Source: Leptidea sinapis | Lineage: Eukaryota > Arthropoda > Insecta > Lepidoptera > Pieridae | Length of the DNA: 64,000 nt | Assembly: GCF_905404315.1 (NCBI RefSeq) | Contig: NC_066265.1 | Span: 12,757,501 to 12,821,500 of the forward strand | Direction of reading: 5' to 3' | In this document: positions 12,301 to 21,559 of the stretch, one piece after another | Position numbering within the stretch: position 1 is the stretch's first letter | How the letters are laid out: each line of letters starts with the position of its first letter | Made by a program: the position numbers and the translations under genes | Notes under the pieces: generated by a model | Seen by the model: the letters and a program-made list of their open reading frames with translations, nothing else | Told to the model about the DNA's origin: nothing | Database searches by the model: none

Positions 12301-13743
12301 CTTTTGTTGTTGGAAGTTCTGTTGATTCTGTTAACTGTATCGGTGTAATAGTACTGCCATAAAAGAAATACTTTTTGTGAAGGTAAGTACTTAACTCAGA
12401 TTCTTTTATTGATTTTTCATCATTTTATTTATAATAATCAGCATCACAACACAAACATTTACATCAATGTATAATACTGAAAAATTAAATCGTTTATTTA
12501 TTATTAATAATATCCTAGTGATGCTTGTTTTGCACACCGCACAAAGCGAGGATGTGACGTCGTCGACGTCAGGGCCATAGATAATGTTTTTTTTTTAATT
12601 TTTTTGGTGGACTTGGATGCAAGTCCATAGACCCCAGAGATAATGGAACCGGGTAGTATTTACATGACTAAGAATTTAACAAATATAAAAAAAAAATATT
12701 TAAGTGTAGGCCTAAACTTAACAGTATTGAACACATTTGATATTTTTTAATCTAAAATCTACAATTTTTGGAAATTAATTTGAGTTTTTTTTAATTAAGA
12801 GAATGTGGGGGAGAGCTAATACCATAATTACTGTTGTGGAAATGTTAATAGTTTTAGTACTGCAGACTATCGCTATGGCCAACAGCGCCAAAATGGCGAA
12901 TATAAAACAGGCACAAAAGCACTTTGACACGCCGCCAGTTAAGTGGTAAATAGTAAAGGTCGCGCACTTTTAAAAAAAATGCATACATAATCGTCACAGA
13001 ACTCTTTTACTCGATAATGATGCCGTGAATGCAATATCTACATGAGAGTTATTCGCTTAATTTGTGCTCCTATTTAAGGTCGCGCAGCAACGCGTCGACA
13101 AACATGACGAGAGTTGTCAAACTTCAAGGCATTGCAAGGCACCAGAAAATACTTATAAGCAAATTTTTTCTTTGGTCAATTATTTAATAAATCACAAAAT
13201 GTACCTAATTAAATTTAATACGTTTCACCAGAATTATTACAAATTTGTTTATACAAGACAACTGCTGACCCGGAAAATACCCCGCGTTCGCTCAATGAAT
13301 TATCATATTGTAATAAAATTTCATTCACTGAATTAAGTTGTATTGCGATTTTATAGGCCGATGCATCGACGGCTGCAGTTGGCACTGTCGTTAGCAACGT
13401 GCCGCCTGTGTATTAGCACACTAACACCCTATAGAGCTGTATACACTTTGTTGGTAGCGGCGACTGGTTGCGTCACCGTGGTATCCTGGTGAAATAAATC
13501 CCTTAATAATAGAGTTCTGTTGGTCGTCGTAAAGATAGATTAATAGCATATCATTTTTCGTTTTATAAATGAGGTTTTTGTTACAGATACTCTACGGAGG
13601 ATTTGGAGTTCGAGGAGGGAGAAGGTTGCGTATGCGCCTCGTGCAAGAGGCTCGCGGGCTGGGAGGAGTTGGTGGCGGTAGCGCTGCCACTGCTAGAGGC
13701 GCTCCAACCGTCCAGGGTTGACGCCGCTGTCGGCACCGACTGA
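315..13743 (+). CDS. ARMC2: ARMC2-like armadillo-repeat protein, 3' part of gene (8 exons)
   Basis: Exons, all with GT-AG borders and matching phases, are 315-364, 940-1071, 1444-1597, 1794-1937, 2185-2466, 10265-10332, 11636-11748 and 13587-13743 (TGA). Together they encode about 365 residues. The 5' exons lie outside the window; vertebrate ARMC2 is roughly 870 aa, so this would be the C-terminal 40 percent. Visible armadillo helices include KTVRVIANLCL, CDELAVAALATLNNVTFY, CEAVRALGNLSRSARAA, CSAAGLLVNVCG and LLARALWNAH, which follow the order I recall for ARMC2, including the late WEELVAVALPLLEAL helix. In mammals ARMC2 is needed for assembly of the sperm flagellar axoneme; the same role here is inference. 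Exon 5 is very GC-rich and encodes a Gly/Ala run. It could instead be another ARM-repeat paralogue, but the spacing of motifs favours ARMC2. Confidence 0.8.
2509..2544. repeat. Short repeat segment shared with 14298-14333
   Basis: This 36-bp stretch (TTATCGATGAATAAAATG and onward) recurs with one visible difference inside an RTE LINE relic near 14.3 kb. It lies 43 bp into ARMC2 intron 5. Confidence 0.6.
2957..3152. mobile_element. MITE with about 28-bp inverted ends
   Basis: The left end GGGATTTGGTACGGCC and the right end GGCCGTACCAAATCCG are inverted copies that continue into CCATCGGAC. There is no coding capacity. A diverged relative may end near 28988. Confidence 0.65.
3590..3712 (-). mobile_element. 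Retroposon 3' fragment (common lepidopteran repeat)
   Basis: It contains CCTCCTTTTTGAAGTCGG and a TACATCGATTT-like stretch. The same segment occurs in the opposite orientation at 9486-9600. Confidence 0.5.
3786..3971 (+). other. Short unassigned reading frame
   Basis: A 60-codon frame starting at 3789 (MTRVVFCFDEDNNLAKSG) looks coding-like in composition but has no family I recognise. It lies in a repeat-rich intron, next to an inverted-repeat element, and is probably transposon debris. Confidence 0.25.
4011..4645. mobile_element. Inverted-repeat element with short ORF remnant
   Basis: Arms of about 75 bp at 4013-4088 and 4563-4641 are inverted copies; ATCTACACCCA, AATCCTCT and AACAGTTAGCTTA occur in both. 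Between them, a 37-codon frame at 4361-4474 begins MSDSSFDGTPPDILSAAKEH. It may be the N-terminal remnant of a transposase, but I do not recognise the family. Confidence 0.6.
4639..4745. repeat. Perfect-ended small hairpin
   Basis: TGCAACTGCTGATAATTAGG at the left is the imperfect reverse complement of the right end, which finishes in CAACAGTTGCA. The unit is about 107 bp and directly follows the previous element. Confidence 0.5.
4786..5770. mobile_element. Non-autonomous DNA element, about 1 kb, long inverted ends
   Basis: It starts ATTAAGGATTGGTCT and ends GCGGAGACCAATCCTC, with CAACTAGATAC and GTATCTAGTTG as further inverted matches. There is no open frame inside. A shorter relative lies at 32119-32540. 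Confidence 0.65.
6269..6680. mobile_element. MITE-like element, uninterrupted copy
   Basis: It begins GCGGTGGATTTACAC with GTTGGGGCAAG, and ends GTGCCCAGGGGCGGC then TTTAAATCCGGC, giving imperfect inverted ends. A second copy at 34582-35288 has been split by a retroposon. Confidence 0.6.
7009..7080 (+). tRNA. tRNA-Trp (anticodon CCA)
   Basis: This is a 72-nt cloverleaf. Acceptor arm GACTCCG pairs with CGGGGTC with one G-T pair and discriminator A. The D arm is GGCGCAACGGTAGCGC, the anticodon stem TCTGA/TCAGA has loop CTCCAGA (CCA at 7041-7043), and the T arm contains GTTCAAATC. There is no encoded CCA. A T-run from 7087 fits a pol III terminator. It sits in the sense direction inside ARMC2 intron 5. 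Confidence 0.95.
7985..8395 (+). mobile_element. LINE 3' end fragment
   Basis: The 81-codon frame at 7994-8239 (MPTTRLGRVSKSFVGRC) resembles the C-terminus of insect non-LTR retrotransposon polyproteins. The 3' UTR follows, ending in repeats of TTTGAAT(TTGAAT). A matching 3' tip occurs at about 51800-51875. Confidence 0.6.
8713..8783 (+). pseudogene. tRNA-Val-like relic
   Basis: CCGTGG, GATTATCACGT, GCAGAAGGTCCC and GGTTCGAGCC align with eukaryotic tRNA-Val. About three bases are missing at the anticodon loop (GCTTGTGCAG where GCTTaacACGCAG is expected), and the acceptor strands do not pair. The B box is intact. Confidence 0.6.
9191..9422. mobile_element. Repeat family with GCCTAGCG end, copy 1
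   Basis: It includes AAGCGATTCACTCG, AAACGTGCAGTCATTGATAG and GACGGCTATAATCTTG. The same order occurs at 29464-29670, and inverted at 14035-14555. Confidence 0.55.
9642..10105. mobile_element. Foldback element with about 160-bp inverted arms
   Basis: Arms 9642-9803 and 9940-10105 are near-complete reverse complements; AAAAAAACCGACTTC, GTAATACACCTGTTATGCAA and GTCGGTGCCAAGCC have inverted partners. A 136-bp unrelated loop lies between. No open frame is seen. Confidence 0.75.
10265..13743 (+). CDS. ARMC2: C-terminal tail exons of the ARMC2-like gene
   Basis: Exons 10265-10332, 11636-11748 and 13587-13743 lie beyond a 7.8-kb intron and are less certain than the ARM core. They join the core in phase (1, 0, 2) and stay open to the stop. 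They encode an acidic, Glu/Asp-rich linker with EEEDVG and LEFEEGEG, then a Cys-containing helix. The acceptors CTCCACAG, TTTGACAG and TGTTACAG and the donors GTAAGA and GTATGC are good. The acidic linker followed by a final hydrophobic helix resembles the end of ARMC2. SINE and MITE copies fill the introns. Confidence 0.65.
10772..11012 (+). mobile_element. MITE family A, copy 1
   Basis: Ends TTTAGATAATTTATACGTCTAG and CTAGACGTATAAGTGATCTAAGG are inverted. The body carries TTAGTGTGCGTGACAAGCTA and GTGCGTGAATTGCTCAAAAT. Relatives lie at 11381, 17837 and 57222. Confidence 0.7.
11381..11544 (-). mobile_element. MITE family A, shortened copy
   Basis: It keeps the inverted ends CTTAGATAATTGTGCGTCTA and GTCTAGGCGTATAAATTATC, but the body is shorter and diverged. 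Confidence 0.5.
11788..12095 (+). mobile_element. SINE-like family S, near full length
   Basis: It runs from ACCAGTGGGAAGGCTCCTTT through CACAACGGCGCC, GAAATTACTGGGCAAATGAG, GTAGTGCCGCTCAGAAT and ATTACCATCAGCTGAACGTC to an A-rich tail after TTATCATAAAA. It lies in the last ARMC2 intron. Peptides read from it are artefacts. Confidence 0.8.
12110..12480 (+). mobile_element. Unclassified repeat, also at 57490-58180 on the other strand
   Basis: TGTTGCGTCAGTACGGTTTG, CGTGATATTTTCGTGC and TTGATTTTTCATCATT reappear inverted near 57.5-58.2 kb, where family S has inserted into the copy. I could not classify the element. Confidence 0.5.
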
Positions 13744-13912
13744 CACAGCCTTCATATATATACTTAATACATACTTATACATAGCTGTGTGATGTGTGTT
13801 TCATTTTATTGCTACTTACTTCCTTTTTTCAAGTTGGGAAGATGGTTACAACGGCGGTGCCTTGTTCGCTAAGCATAGTTTTAACCTTACAGCTAAATAC
13901 AATAGCCAGGAA

Positions 13913-13918
13913 AATAAA
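13913..13918 (+). promoter_or_regulatory. Possible poly(A) signal of the ARMC2-like gene
   Basis: AATAAA lies 170 nt after the TGA and is the first canonical hexamer downstream. Confidence 0.4.
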
Positions 13919-14034
13919 CATTAAAAATGGATATTTACAAGTTTAAACATACTGATACAAGTTAATTAAGTACAAATTAAAGATACAGGAAATCTTAGAT
14001 ATTTATGTCAGTTTATGAGTGCAAATTATCAAGT

Positions 14035-14555
14035 AAAAATTGAAATTTAGTTTAGTACGAAACGTGCAGTGATTTGACATAAATTTGAGATAGTAATTAC
14101 AATATGGCGGCGAATCATCATCATCATTAGCCGGAAGACGTCCACTGCTGGACAAAGGCCTCCCCCATTTTCCACGACGATTGGTCCTGCGCTGCCTTTA
14201 TCCAACGTATTCCGGCGATCTTGACCAGATCATCGGTCCATCTTGTGGTGGGCCTACCAACACTGCGTCTACCGGTACGTGGTGGCCATTTGAGGACTTA
14301 TCGATGAATAAAATGCCCTTTTTAGTGTTGCATTATTAATAGTATTATAAACTGTCCCAACGGCCATCTGTCCGTCGAACTATGTGCCCTTCGCACTGCC
14401 ACTTCAGAACAGTTGGTTATAACGCAGTGGATTTGGGATATCTTTGTTTTTTACAAGATTATAGCCGTCATCTATCAATCTTTTAATGACTACACGTTTC
14501 ATATAATCGAGTGAATCGCATTTTTCTTAGAGAGATTCGCTAGGCTGATTGCAAC
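14035..14555 (-). mobile_element. GCCTAGCG repeat, copy 2, split by an RTE LINE
   Basis: The two halves (about 14035-14110 and 14405-14555) match opposite ends of the 9191-9422 copy in reverse orientation. An RTE fragment lies between them. Confidence 0.55.
14113..14402 (-). mobile_element. RTE-type LINE 3' fragment with 53-bp insert
   Basis: It starts with the TCATCATCAT 3' repeat, then CCGGAAGACGTCCACTGCTG and the reverse-complemented RTE C-terminal region. It is interrupted at 14298-14350 by a segment matching 2509-2544. Confidence 0.75.
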
Positions 14556-14769
14556 GTACAAAAGAAATATGTAGAAAAAGCTGAGCTTTATTTGTAACAA
14601 AAACTAATTTGTTAAGTAATTATAATCATTTCTATTATTATAATCATGTTCCATTTTATATTGAAACCCAAACATTATATGTTTGTAACAACTATGAACT
14701 CTTTTTTCGCTCAAGAAACTGACCGGTGCTCTTCGCGGGTGTCAGTACTATTTACGAACTGACAACTGC

Positions 14770-14880
14770 GAGACATAAGATGTTAAGTCTCATTTGCCCA
14801 GTAATATCACTAGCTACGGTGCCCCACAGACCGAAACACAGTAATGTTTACACATTACTGCGTCACGGCAGTATACCCAT
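14770..14880 (-). mobile_element. SINE-like family S fragment
   Basis: GAGACATAAGATGTTAAGTC, AATATCACTAGCTACGG and ACACATTACTGC match the middle of family S in reverse. Confidence 0.65.
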
Positions 14881-14934
14881 AATTAGTATAATAATATAAG
14901 TTATCTCTCATATTCTTAATATTTCCATAACATC

Positions 14935-16080
14935 TGGCCAATTTCCTGTAGCCTGGAAAGACGCGAATGTTATTCCAAATACCAAAAATTTCTAAACCAC
15001 AATCTTTCTGACTATCGCCCCATATCTATACTACCATTTCTTTCCAAGGTTCTTGAACGCTTAGTCCATCAACAATTCTCTATATTTATTAATAGGCGCA
15101 TAATCCTCTCCAATCTGGTTTTCGTCCAGGACATAGTACAACTACTGCACTTATTAAAATTACCGATGATATCCGATCTGACATGGATAAGCAACAGCTC
15201 ACAATACTTACACTACTTGACTTCATTAATGTCTTCTGCACGGTTGATTTTAATATTTTGCTGAGCATGTTGAGTTCCATTAACATATCTCCAACAGTGA
15301 TAGGGTGGTTTCGAAGCTATTTACGTGGACGTTGGCAAAGGACTATGATTGATGGTAACACTTCGAACTGGTCTAACCTTTCCGCTGGAGTTCCACAAGG
15401 CGGTGTACTGTCTCCTCTTCTTTTTGCAATTTTGATTAACTCTATAACTAAAAATGTAACTTTCTGGTATCATATATATGCAGACGATCTCCAGATATAC
15501 TTACAATCTTTTCTCGAGTGTCAGGTTTCCCTTTAGCTATTAAGAATACTAACAAAGACTTAACTACAATCGTGGAATGGAGTACCGCCCATTGTCTAAA
15601 AGTGGATCCGTCGAAAATGTATTATTGTTGGTAGCTCACAACTAACCCATAAAATTGAGTGGGGTAATCTACCTCCCATTTGTGTAGGAGGAACTCTTAT
15701 TCCTTTTAGCTGCTCTGTTAATGCTTGGGCGTATTCATTGATCGGAATTTGTCTTGGCACTATCAGTTAAAAAAAGTTAGTAGGAAGCTCTATGCTGCCT
15801 CTCACTCATTAAAAATACTCCAAAAATTTCTTCCTATTCCCACGAAAACTTTACTCGCTCAATCCCTTCTCCTGTGATTCTTGACTACGCTAATATTTCA
15901 TATGTCTATTTATCCGAACTCCAGTTGGATAAGCTTGAACGTTTTCAGAACATGTGTATTCGTTTTATATTTGGACTACGTAAGTATGACCACGTGTCTG
16001 AATTTCGTAAAAAGCTCAAATGGCTCCCTATCCACTTGAGTAGAAATTCCAATATACTTATACATCTCTATAGTGTCTAA
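14935..16080 (+). pseudogene. Degenerate non-LTR retrotransposon reverse transcriptase
   Basis: Three frames must be joined to follow it: a DYRPISILPF and FLSKVLERLVHQQ stretch (about 15010-15070), then 15183-15536 with AGVPQGGVLSPLLF and the catalytic YADD, then 15874-16080 with the downstream RT/thumb region. The order fits a Jockey- or CR1-type RT. Frameshifts and stops make it non-functional. Confidence 0.8.
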
Positions 16081-16084
16081 TATT

Positions 16085-17080
16085 AAACAGGGGGCCTACT
16101 CCTAAAATCTATATTCGATATATCGTGGCATTAGTTGTGTCGAATCCTACTCTTAGTTACATCGTATTCAATGTCGAATCGATGATTGAACGAACGAAAC
16201 ATTTTTCGATAGTATCGCTCCTAACCCTACTCTTAGTTGAAAATGTCAGAGACGAATATACGAATTCCACAAACAATCAAACGTCACTTTTACGATAATC
16301 TCAACGACACCTTCTAGGCTGTCGTTTCTATTATCGTTTCAAGTATAGTTAAATATATATTATATTTGCCATACAATATATACCTACACTTAATAAATAA
16401 AATTAAAATAACTATATGTGATTTACTATTTAACAGATTTTTTTACCGCCAAGTAATTTAAGTCATTTTGTTGATCGTTTCTACTAGAAAGTAACGCCTG
16501 AGAAATAGGAAGTCGACGAGAAGGGTTGAGTTACTTTTTTACATTTAATTATCTGCAAGGTTTGTATTATTTATTCAATTTTAAGTGGTCATATTAAATT
16601 CATTACATAATTTTTGAATATTTACATTTTGTGTAAATGATACCAAATTGGTGGTGCAGAGTCTGGCATGGTCCTTAGCACCTAAACTATGTTTTGACTA
16701 TTGACACTTAACAGCGACATAGCACAGATAATATTAAGTTTTTCAAGGTTTGCGCATAATTCATTCACTCTAACATCGTAAAAAAATATAAATATTAGTC
16801 TATGGTTACGATGTTGTTACGATAAATGATATGGAATACGAACATTTGTTAGAGTAGAGTATGTGCGATATATTCGGAGTATTATCGTATCGTTCCGAAT
16901 GTATCGTTGTCGATTTTGCGAGTAGACCTCATGCACTATTCCGATTAAAAGTTTTTAATCGTCTTTGTTATTACGTTTAGTTTTCAAGTGTTTGTTTTTC
17001 TTATTTTAGCGGAACCCTCGGTCACTAATATGACTCCTACTTGGCTGCTTTTATGTAATATAATAGAAGGAGAACCGCAA
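16085..17080. other. Unassigned AT-rich stretch
   Basis: There is no credible exon. Clusters of TATCGAT/ATCGATA-like motifs near 16110-16330 and 16780-16930 suggest the two ends of an old element, but I could not pair them convincingly. Confidence 0.3.
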
Positions 17081-17560
17081 AAACTTGTGTCTGAAATCGA
17101 CAGTAGGTATACTATGCAGCCTCGAAATACATTAGATCGTTAGAAATCCTCTCTCCATCCAGCCTCGCGAGCAGCTGGACCGAAGATCGAGTGTCCTTTC
17201 GAGACGTCCCGCGCCTGTGAGCTACAGTTTTGGCCTCCAAGTCCACCCGCTCGGCTTCGCTGGAAGAGCTTTTAGGGACAGTACAGAGGAGGTTTTTTAA
17301 TCGGGGTGTTTACACCTACATACATACGACAAATGGGATCCGTTTCGGGATCATTTAGATCCCCTAGATACGTAAATATATTTTCCTCACCTCGAAAAAA
17401 ATATATGATGCTATTAAAATTGGTCCAATTTAACCCTAAAAAGAGACAAGTTTATGCGTTCACCGCAAAAAATAGAATGCCATCTACGGGTTTATTAATT
17501 AGATCAACAAAAACAAGGATTACCGATTCCAAAATGGCCACACTTAGATAATAATAATAA
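17080..17560 (+). pseudogene. CR1/Zenon-like LINE fragment split by a SINE-like insert
   Basis: CTTGTGTCTGAAATCGA (17086) and AATTTAACCCTAAAAAGAGACAAG (interrupted match near 17428) correspond to consecutive parts of the better-preserved LINE at 43985-45103. Between them (about 17150-17400) lies a retroposon with GCGCCTGTGAGCTACA and TACGTAAATATATTTTCC, also found at 54474-54653. Confidence 0.6.
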
Positions 17561-17562
17561 TA

Positions 17563-17807
17563 ATATTGACACACTCTTACGCAAATTGTCTTGCCCCAAA
17601 CTAGGCATAGCCTGTATACTAAAGGCTATGCGTGGGTTGTAAGACAACGATATATTTAATACAATATACGTCATAAATAATTATAAACATCCATGACTCG
17701 GAAACAAACATTCATATTCATCATATAAATGTTTGCACCTACCGGGATTCGAACCCGGGATCTCTAGCTCAGTAGGCAGGGTCACTAACCACTCGGCTAT
17801 AGGGGTC
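17563..17807 (-). mobile_element. tRNA-derived SINE family B, copy 1
   Basis: Read in reverse, the head is tRNA-like: TAGCCGAGTGGTTAGTGACC as A-box region and GGGTTCGAATCCC as B box. A TATATCGTTGTCTTACAACC body and a TATTATTATT tail follow. Confidence 0.75.
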
Positions 17808-17836
17808 GTCAACAATTAATAATAATATAATTGTTT

Positions 17837-18069
17837 TGGATAAGTTATACGTCTAGATAGAGCTCTAGAGGTCTCTAGAGGTCTATAGAGGTCGTTAGAC
17901 AACCGATAAATCAGGCCAGGAATATTAGTTTAGTGTGCGTGACAAGCTAAGGCTTACACTCGCGATTTGTATGACACTTTGTGTTAGTGTGCGTGAATTG
18001 CTCAAAATAGAGGTTAGTTCTAAAGTCTATTTTTTCGACGTCAGCTGTCATACTATATCTAGAGGTATA
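17837..18069 (+). mobile_element. MITE family A, copy 2
   Basis: It shares CAGGCCAGGAATATTAGTTT and GTGCGTGAATTGCTCAAAAT with 10772-11012; its outer ends are more diverged. Confidence 0.65.
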
Positions 18070-18550
18070 ACGGCCGTTTTCAATAACCATTCTATCCTAA
18101 GTTTAATCTACTAGAGGTAGACAAATCTATCCTTTTACTCTTTCTTTCATTTCAATAACCTATCGACATAAAGCTAATGCTTTGACTATAATTATATTGG
18201 ACACAACTATGGATAGATAAGATCTTGTCATTAAACGGTGACAGCACGGTATCCGTAACTAGAGATACGTTATTGAAATCGGCCGTAAATTATCCAACAG
18301 CCATTCCCAATATACAATCTATAGATATAGATAAATAACTACCTTCTACTGTCAGTAATTAGCTGTCAATAATCTGAAGCTGTCCGAATATACCCGATAA
18401 GTCATTCTTATCGCCTTATTTTGGGACGCGTGAATTGAAATTTCCATACAAACTTCTATCACTGGTAAGCTATACATCGTCCCATTGACAGACAGCATGT
18501 ACGGATAAGTTTAGTTATCGTCGATAAGTTTATTGGAACAGAAAAGTCAC
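18070..18550 (+). mobile_element. Composite two-hairpin element X-Y, copy 1
   Basis: Unit X (about 18070-18290) starts ACGGCCGTTTTCAATAAC and ends GTTATTGAAATCGGCCGT. Unit Y (about 18301-18546) starts ACAGCCATTCCCAATATAC and ends TTATTGGAACAGAAAAG. The same pair in the same relative order, inverted as a whole, lies at 35985-36490. Confidence 0.65.
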
Positions 18551-19010
18551 GATAGTTACGATTTTTATCTCAAGTAAGAAATAGACTGAATATTATATAA
18601 TATTATTATAAAGGCTGTAAGTGGCCACAAATCAAGATAAAAGGATGTTTCTTCTTCAAAATATTACATATTTTACGATCATGCGGATTATTAAGGGTGG
18701 GAGTCCTAAACCTACATGACCGGTTTTTAACATACTTGAAAGGAAGTGACGACAATATGCGTGTCCGATCGAGTTTATGTTACCTTCAAGTTCTTAAGAC
18801 ATTTACGTCTGTATTACACATGTCGTCTTTTTTCTCTTTTTTGCGCTGTTATGGAGACAGTAACAAATAACACTTGATCACAGATTACGTATTGACAAAC
18901 CTTCTAGAATACCTTAGAAGTAGAAGCCACCAGGTGCAATAAATATTTTTAGTGAGTCGAACCGACAGACATTGTTAAATCAATAAGATAGTCCTCGATA
19001 GGTCCTCCAC
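18550..19010. other. No feature recognised
   Basis: AT-rich sequence without a coding frame, tRNA or clear repeat. Confidence 0.4.
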
Positions 19011-19258
19011 ACGGCGGTTTTCAAGGAGCTTTCTTCCACGTACTACAAAGTCGTGGAATGAGCTTCCTTGTGCCTTGTTTCCGGGACGATACGACATGGG
19101 TACCTTCAAAAAAAGCGCGTACACCTTCCTTAAAGGCCAGCAACACTCTTGTGATTCCTCTGGTGTTGCAAGACAATGTGGGCGGCGGTGATCACTTCAC
19201 ACCTGGACCTGGTGAGGTGACCCGTACGCTAGTTTGTCCTCCTATTTCATAAAAAAAA
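19010..19258 (+). mobile_element. CR1-like LINE 3' tail
   Basis: The reading frame gives WNELPCALFPGRYDMGTFKK and a short basic end, which is the typical C-terminus of CR1/Jockey-type polyproteins. The 3' tail ends TTTCATAAAAAAAA. Confidence 0.7.
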
Positions 19259-19324
19259 AGATATAACATATTCTGCAAAACTCCAGTAGTTTTACAAAAG
19301 AAATGTTAACGCGCTAACACTTTT

Positions 19325-19577
19325 CCAAGTGGGAGGCTCCTTTGCACAGGATGCCGGCTAGATTATGGGTACCACAACGGTGCCTATTTCTGCCGTGAAG
19401 CAGTAATGTCTAAGCGACATGCTTAGACATTATCAAGGTGACGAGCGCAGTTGTAGTGCCGCTCAGAAATTTTGGGCTTTATCTAAGAATCCTGAGCGGC
19501 ATTGTAATTAGCAGGGCGTATCAATTACCATCAGCTGAACGTCCTGCTCGTCTCGTACCTTATTTTCATAAAAAAAC
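19325..19577 (+). mobile_element. SINE-like family S with internal deletion
   Basis: Both ends are intact (AAGTGGGAGGCTCCTTTGC and TTTTCATAAAAAA). The central segment with TTTCGGTCTGAAGGG is missing and replaced by a small CTAAGCGACATGCTTAG palindrome. Confidence 0.75.
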
Positions 19578-19629
19578 AAGGCTCTAATAATATTTTATGT
19601 AGATTGTTATTTGCGGGCGAGAAATAATA

Positions 19630-19854
19630 AATAAATAAATATTGACACATTTTCAAATAAATTATATTGCCCTCAAACTAGCCATACCCTGTACTATGTG
19701 TCAATACAAAGATATATTTAATACAATATACATACTTTAACATACATAAATATAAACAAACATTCATATTCATCATATAAATTTTTGCACCGGATTCGAA
19801 CCCGGGACCTCTAGCTCAGTAGGTAGGGTCACTAACCAGTGGGCTATAGGGATC
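19630..19854 (-). mobile_element. tRNA-derived SINE family B, copy 2
   Basis: The reverse head has GGGTTCGAATCC and GGTTAGTGACCCTACC; the body is CTTTGTATTGACACATAG-like and diverged. Confidence 0.7.
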
Positions 19855-20324
19855 AAAAAACGGTCCCATGTTAACCATTCAGTGTTATTTTCCACGTTGG
19901 TGAAATTACGAACTCAACAGAATCGACCGACCTTCAATATAGATTGTTATTATGTAGTACTTAATCGTTAAGTTTAATGCAAGTTACGTATATGCGTTAT
20001 TTTGATCTTGTTGGGTAACCTTGATTACAAACAGAGGCCGCCGGCTTTTGGTCAATTTACTAAGAAATTAATTCAGTTATAACTTTTAAGTGTAACAATA
20101 CGTACAACGGAAAGTGCTATTTAAGTGATAAAGTGATCGATTGTTTTCTTCTTTATACATGTAAGTATTAATTAATAGCATACTAGTAGCGTTTGATAAA
20201 AAAAACGTTGTAAGCTTAAAACTATATGATATGGTATGGCGCATAAATTTCATTACGGCGAGGCTTGGAATAGGAAATACAAATGTAATTTTTATTTATT
20301 TTTAAATATTTAAGTGTATTAAGC

Positions 20325-20655
20325 TCATGGTCGCTCAGAGGGCAATGGAGAGGGCTATGCTCGGAGTTTCCTTACGAGATCGAATTAGAAATCAGGAGAT
20401 CCGTAGGAGAACCAAAATTACCGACGTATCCCGAATGATTGCGAAACAGAAGTGGCAGATGGCCGTTGGGGCAGTAAAGTCCTCGAATGGCAACCACGTA
20501 CCGGAAGACGCAGTGTTAGTAGGCCCCAAGATGGACCTACGATCTGGTCAAGATCGCCGGAATACGTTGGATGGGAGCAGCGCAGGACCGATCGTCGTGA
20601 AAATCTTTTGGGGAGGCCTTTGTCCAGCAGTGGACGACTTCCGGCTGATGATGAA
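20325..20655 (+). pseudogene. RTE-type LINE C-terminal fragment
   Basis: The frame MVAQRAMERAMLGVSLRDRI, then NQEIRRRTKITDVSRMIAKQ, is the conserved tail of RTE reverse transcriptase proteins. After it the frame drifts. It ends in CCGGCTGATGATGA, the usual RTE 3' repeat. Confidence 0.8.
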
Positions 20656-21059
20656 GTGTAATTAGCAACAATTACAATATATACAGTTATAATTATTATA
20701 AGACTATAATGACTATAATGACAATAACTATAAGTTAGTCTGGTAAATTTTGATCTGTTTGATCCTTGCTACCCTTGTCTACTCGAACTTTACCTGAAGG
20801 AGTGCTGGAAATCCAAGATTGATAGGTCAGTCTTATTCAATACTTACAATTAAAAGTGATCAGCGCAGAATGAACGGAACTAAATAAACAATAATGTAAC
20901 ACATCTAGAATTAATGTCTTCGTTTGTTATGGTATATATAGCCTTACAATATGATATACATATAGTCTTGAAAGTGTAATAATGTCTGTACCAACATGGC
21001 CTCCATAATCTATTTTTCAAATATGAAAATATATAGCTCGAAACTTTAAAAAAATTGTA

Positions 21060-21320
21060 ATGCCTACTACTCGGCTTAGTCAAGTCTTTCGTTAAGCGAA
21101 TCTGCTTCTAAGAGAATCCCATAAAACCCACAACAAATATAAGTAAATACCGGAAGACCAGCGTTGGGGCCACGGAAGACCAGCGTTGTGGATTCTTTCG
21201 AAACCACAACTATGCTGAGTTGGGGGCCCATTGGCGTCATTAGATCATAATTAGAACAGTATAACTTTAAGAACTATTATCAGAATGTATAATGACGTCA
21301 ATAAACATTTTTTCTTTCTT
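21060..21320 (+). mobile_element. Probable LINE 3' relic
   Basis: TGCCTACTACTCGGC matches the start of the 7994 LINE tail. It ends with a poly(A)-signal-like AATAAACATTTTTT and a TTTC-repeat. Confidence 0.35.
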
Positions 21321-21559
21321 TCTTTTCTCTTTCAAATAGTATACAACAAACATTATTATGCTATAATTATTTACTTACCACACTTTTGAAATAGAATCAC
21401 CACCAAGCTAATTCGTGAAACAAACCAGCCGAGGTCTTTGCACCTGCTCTACCAGAGTCTAGGACAAACTCTTCCTAATGGCTGGTAGATTCGCCCAATA
21501 AGTGATTATTGATATTTTAGTCTTTTTTATTTACCTCCGTCCAGACCAGCTTGTCAACT

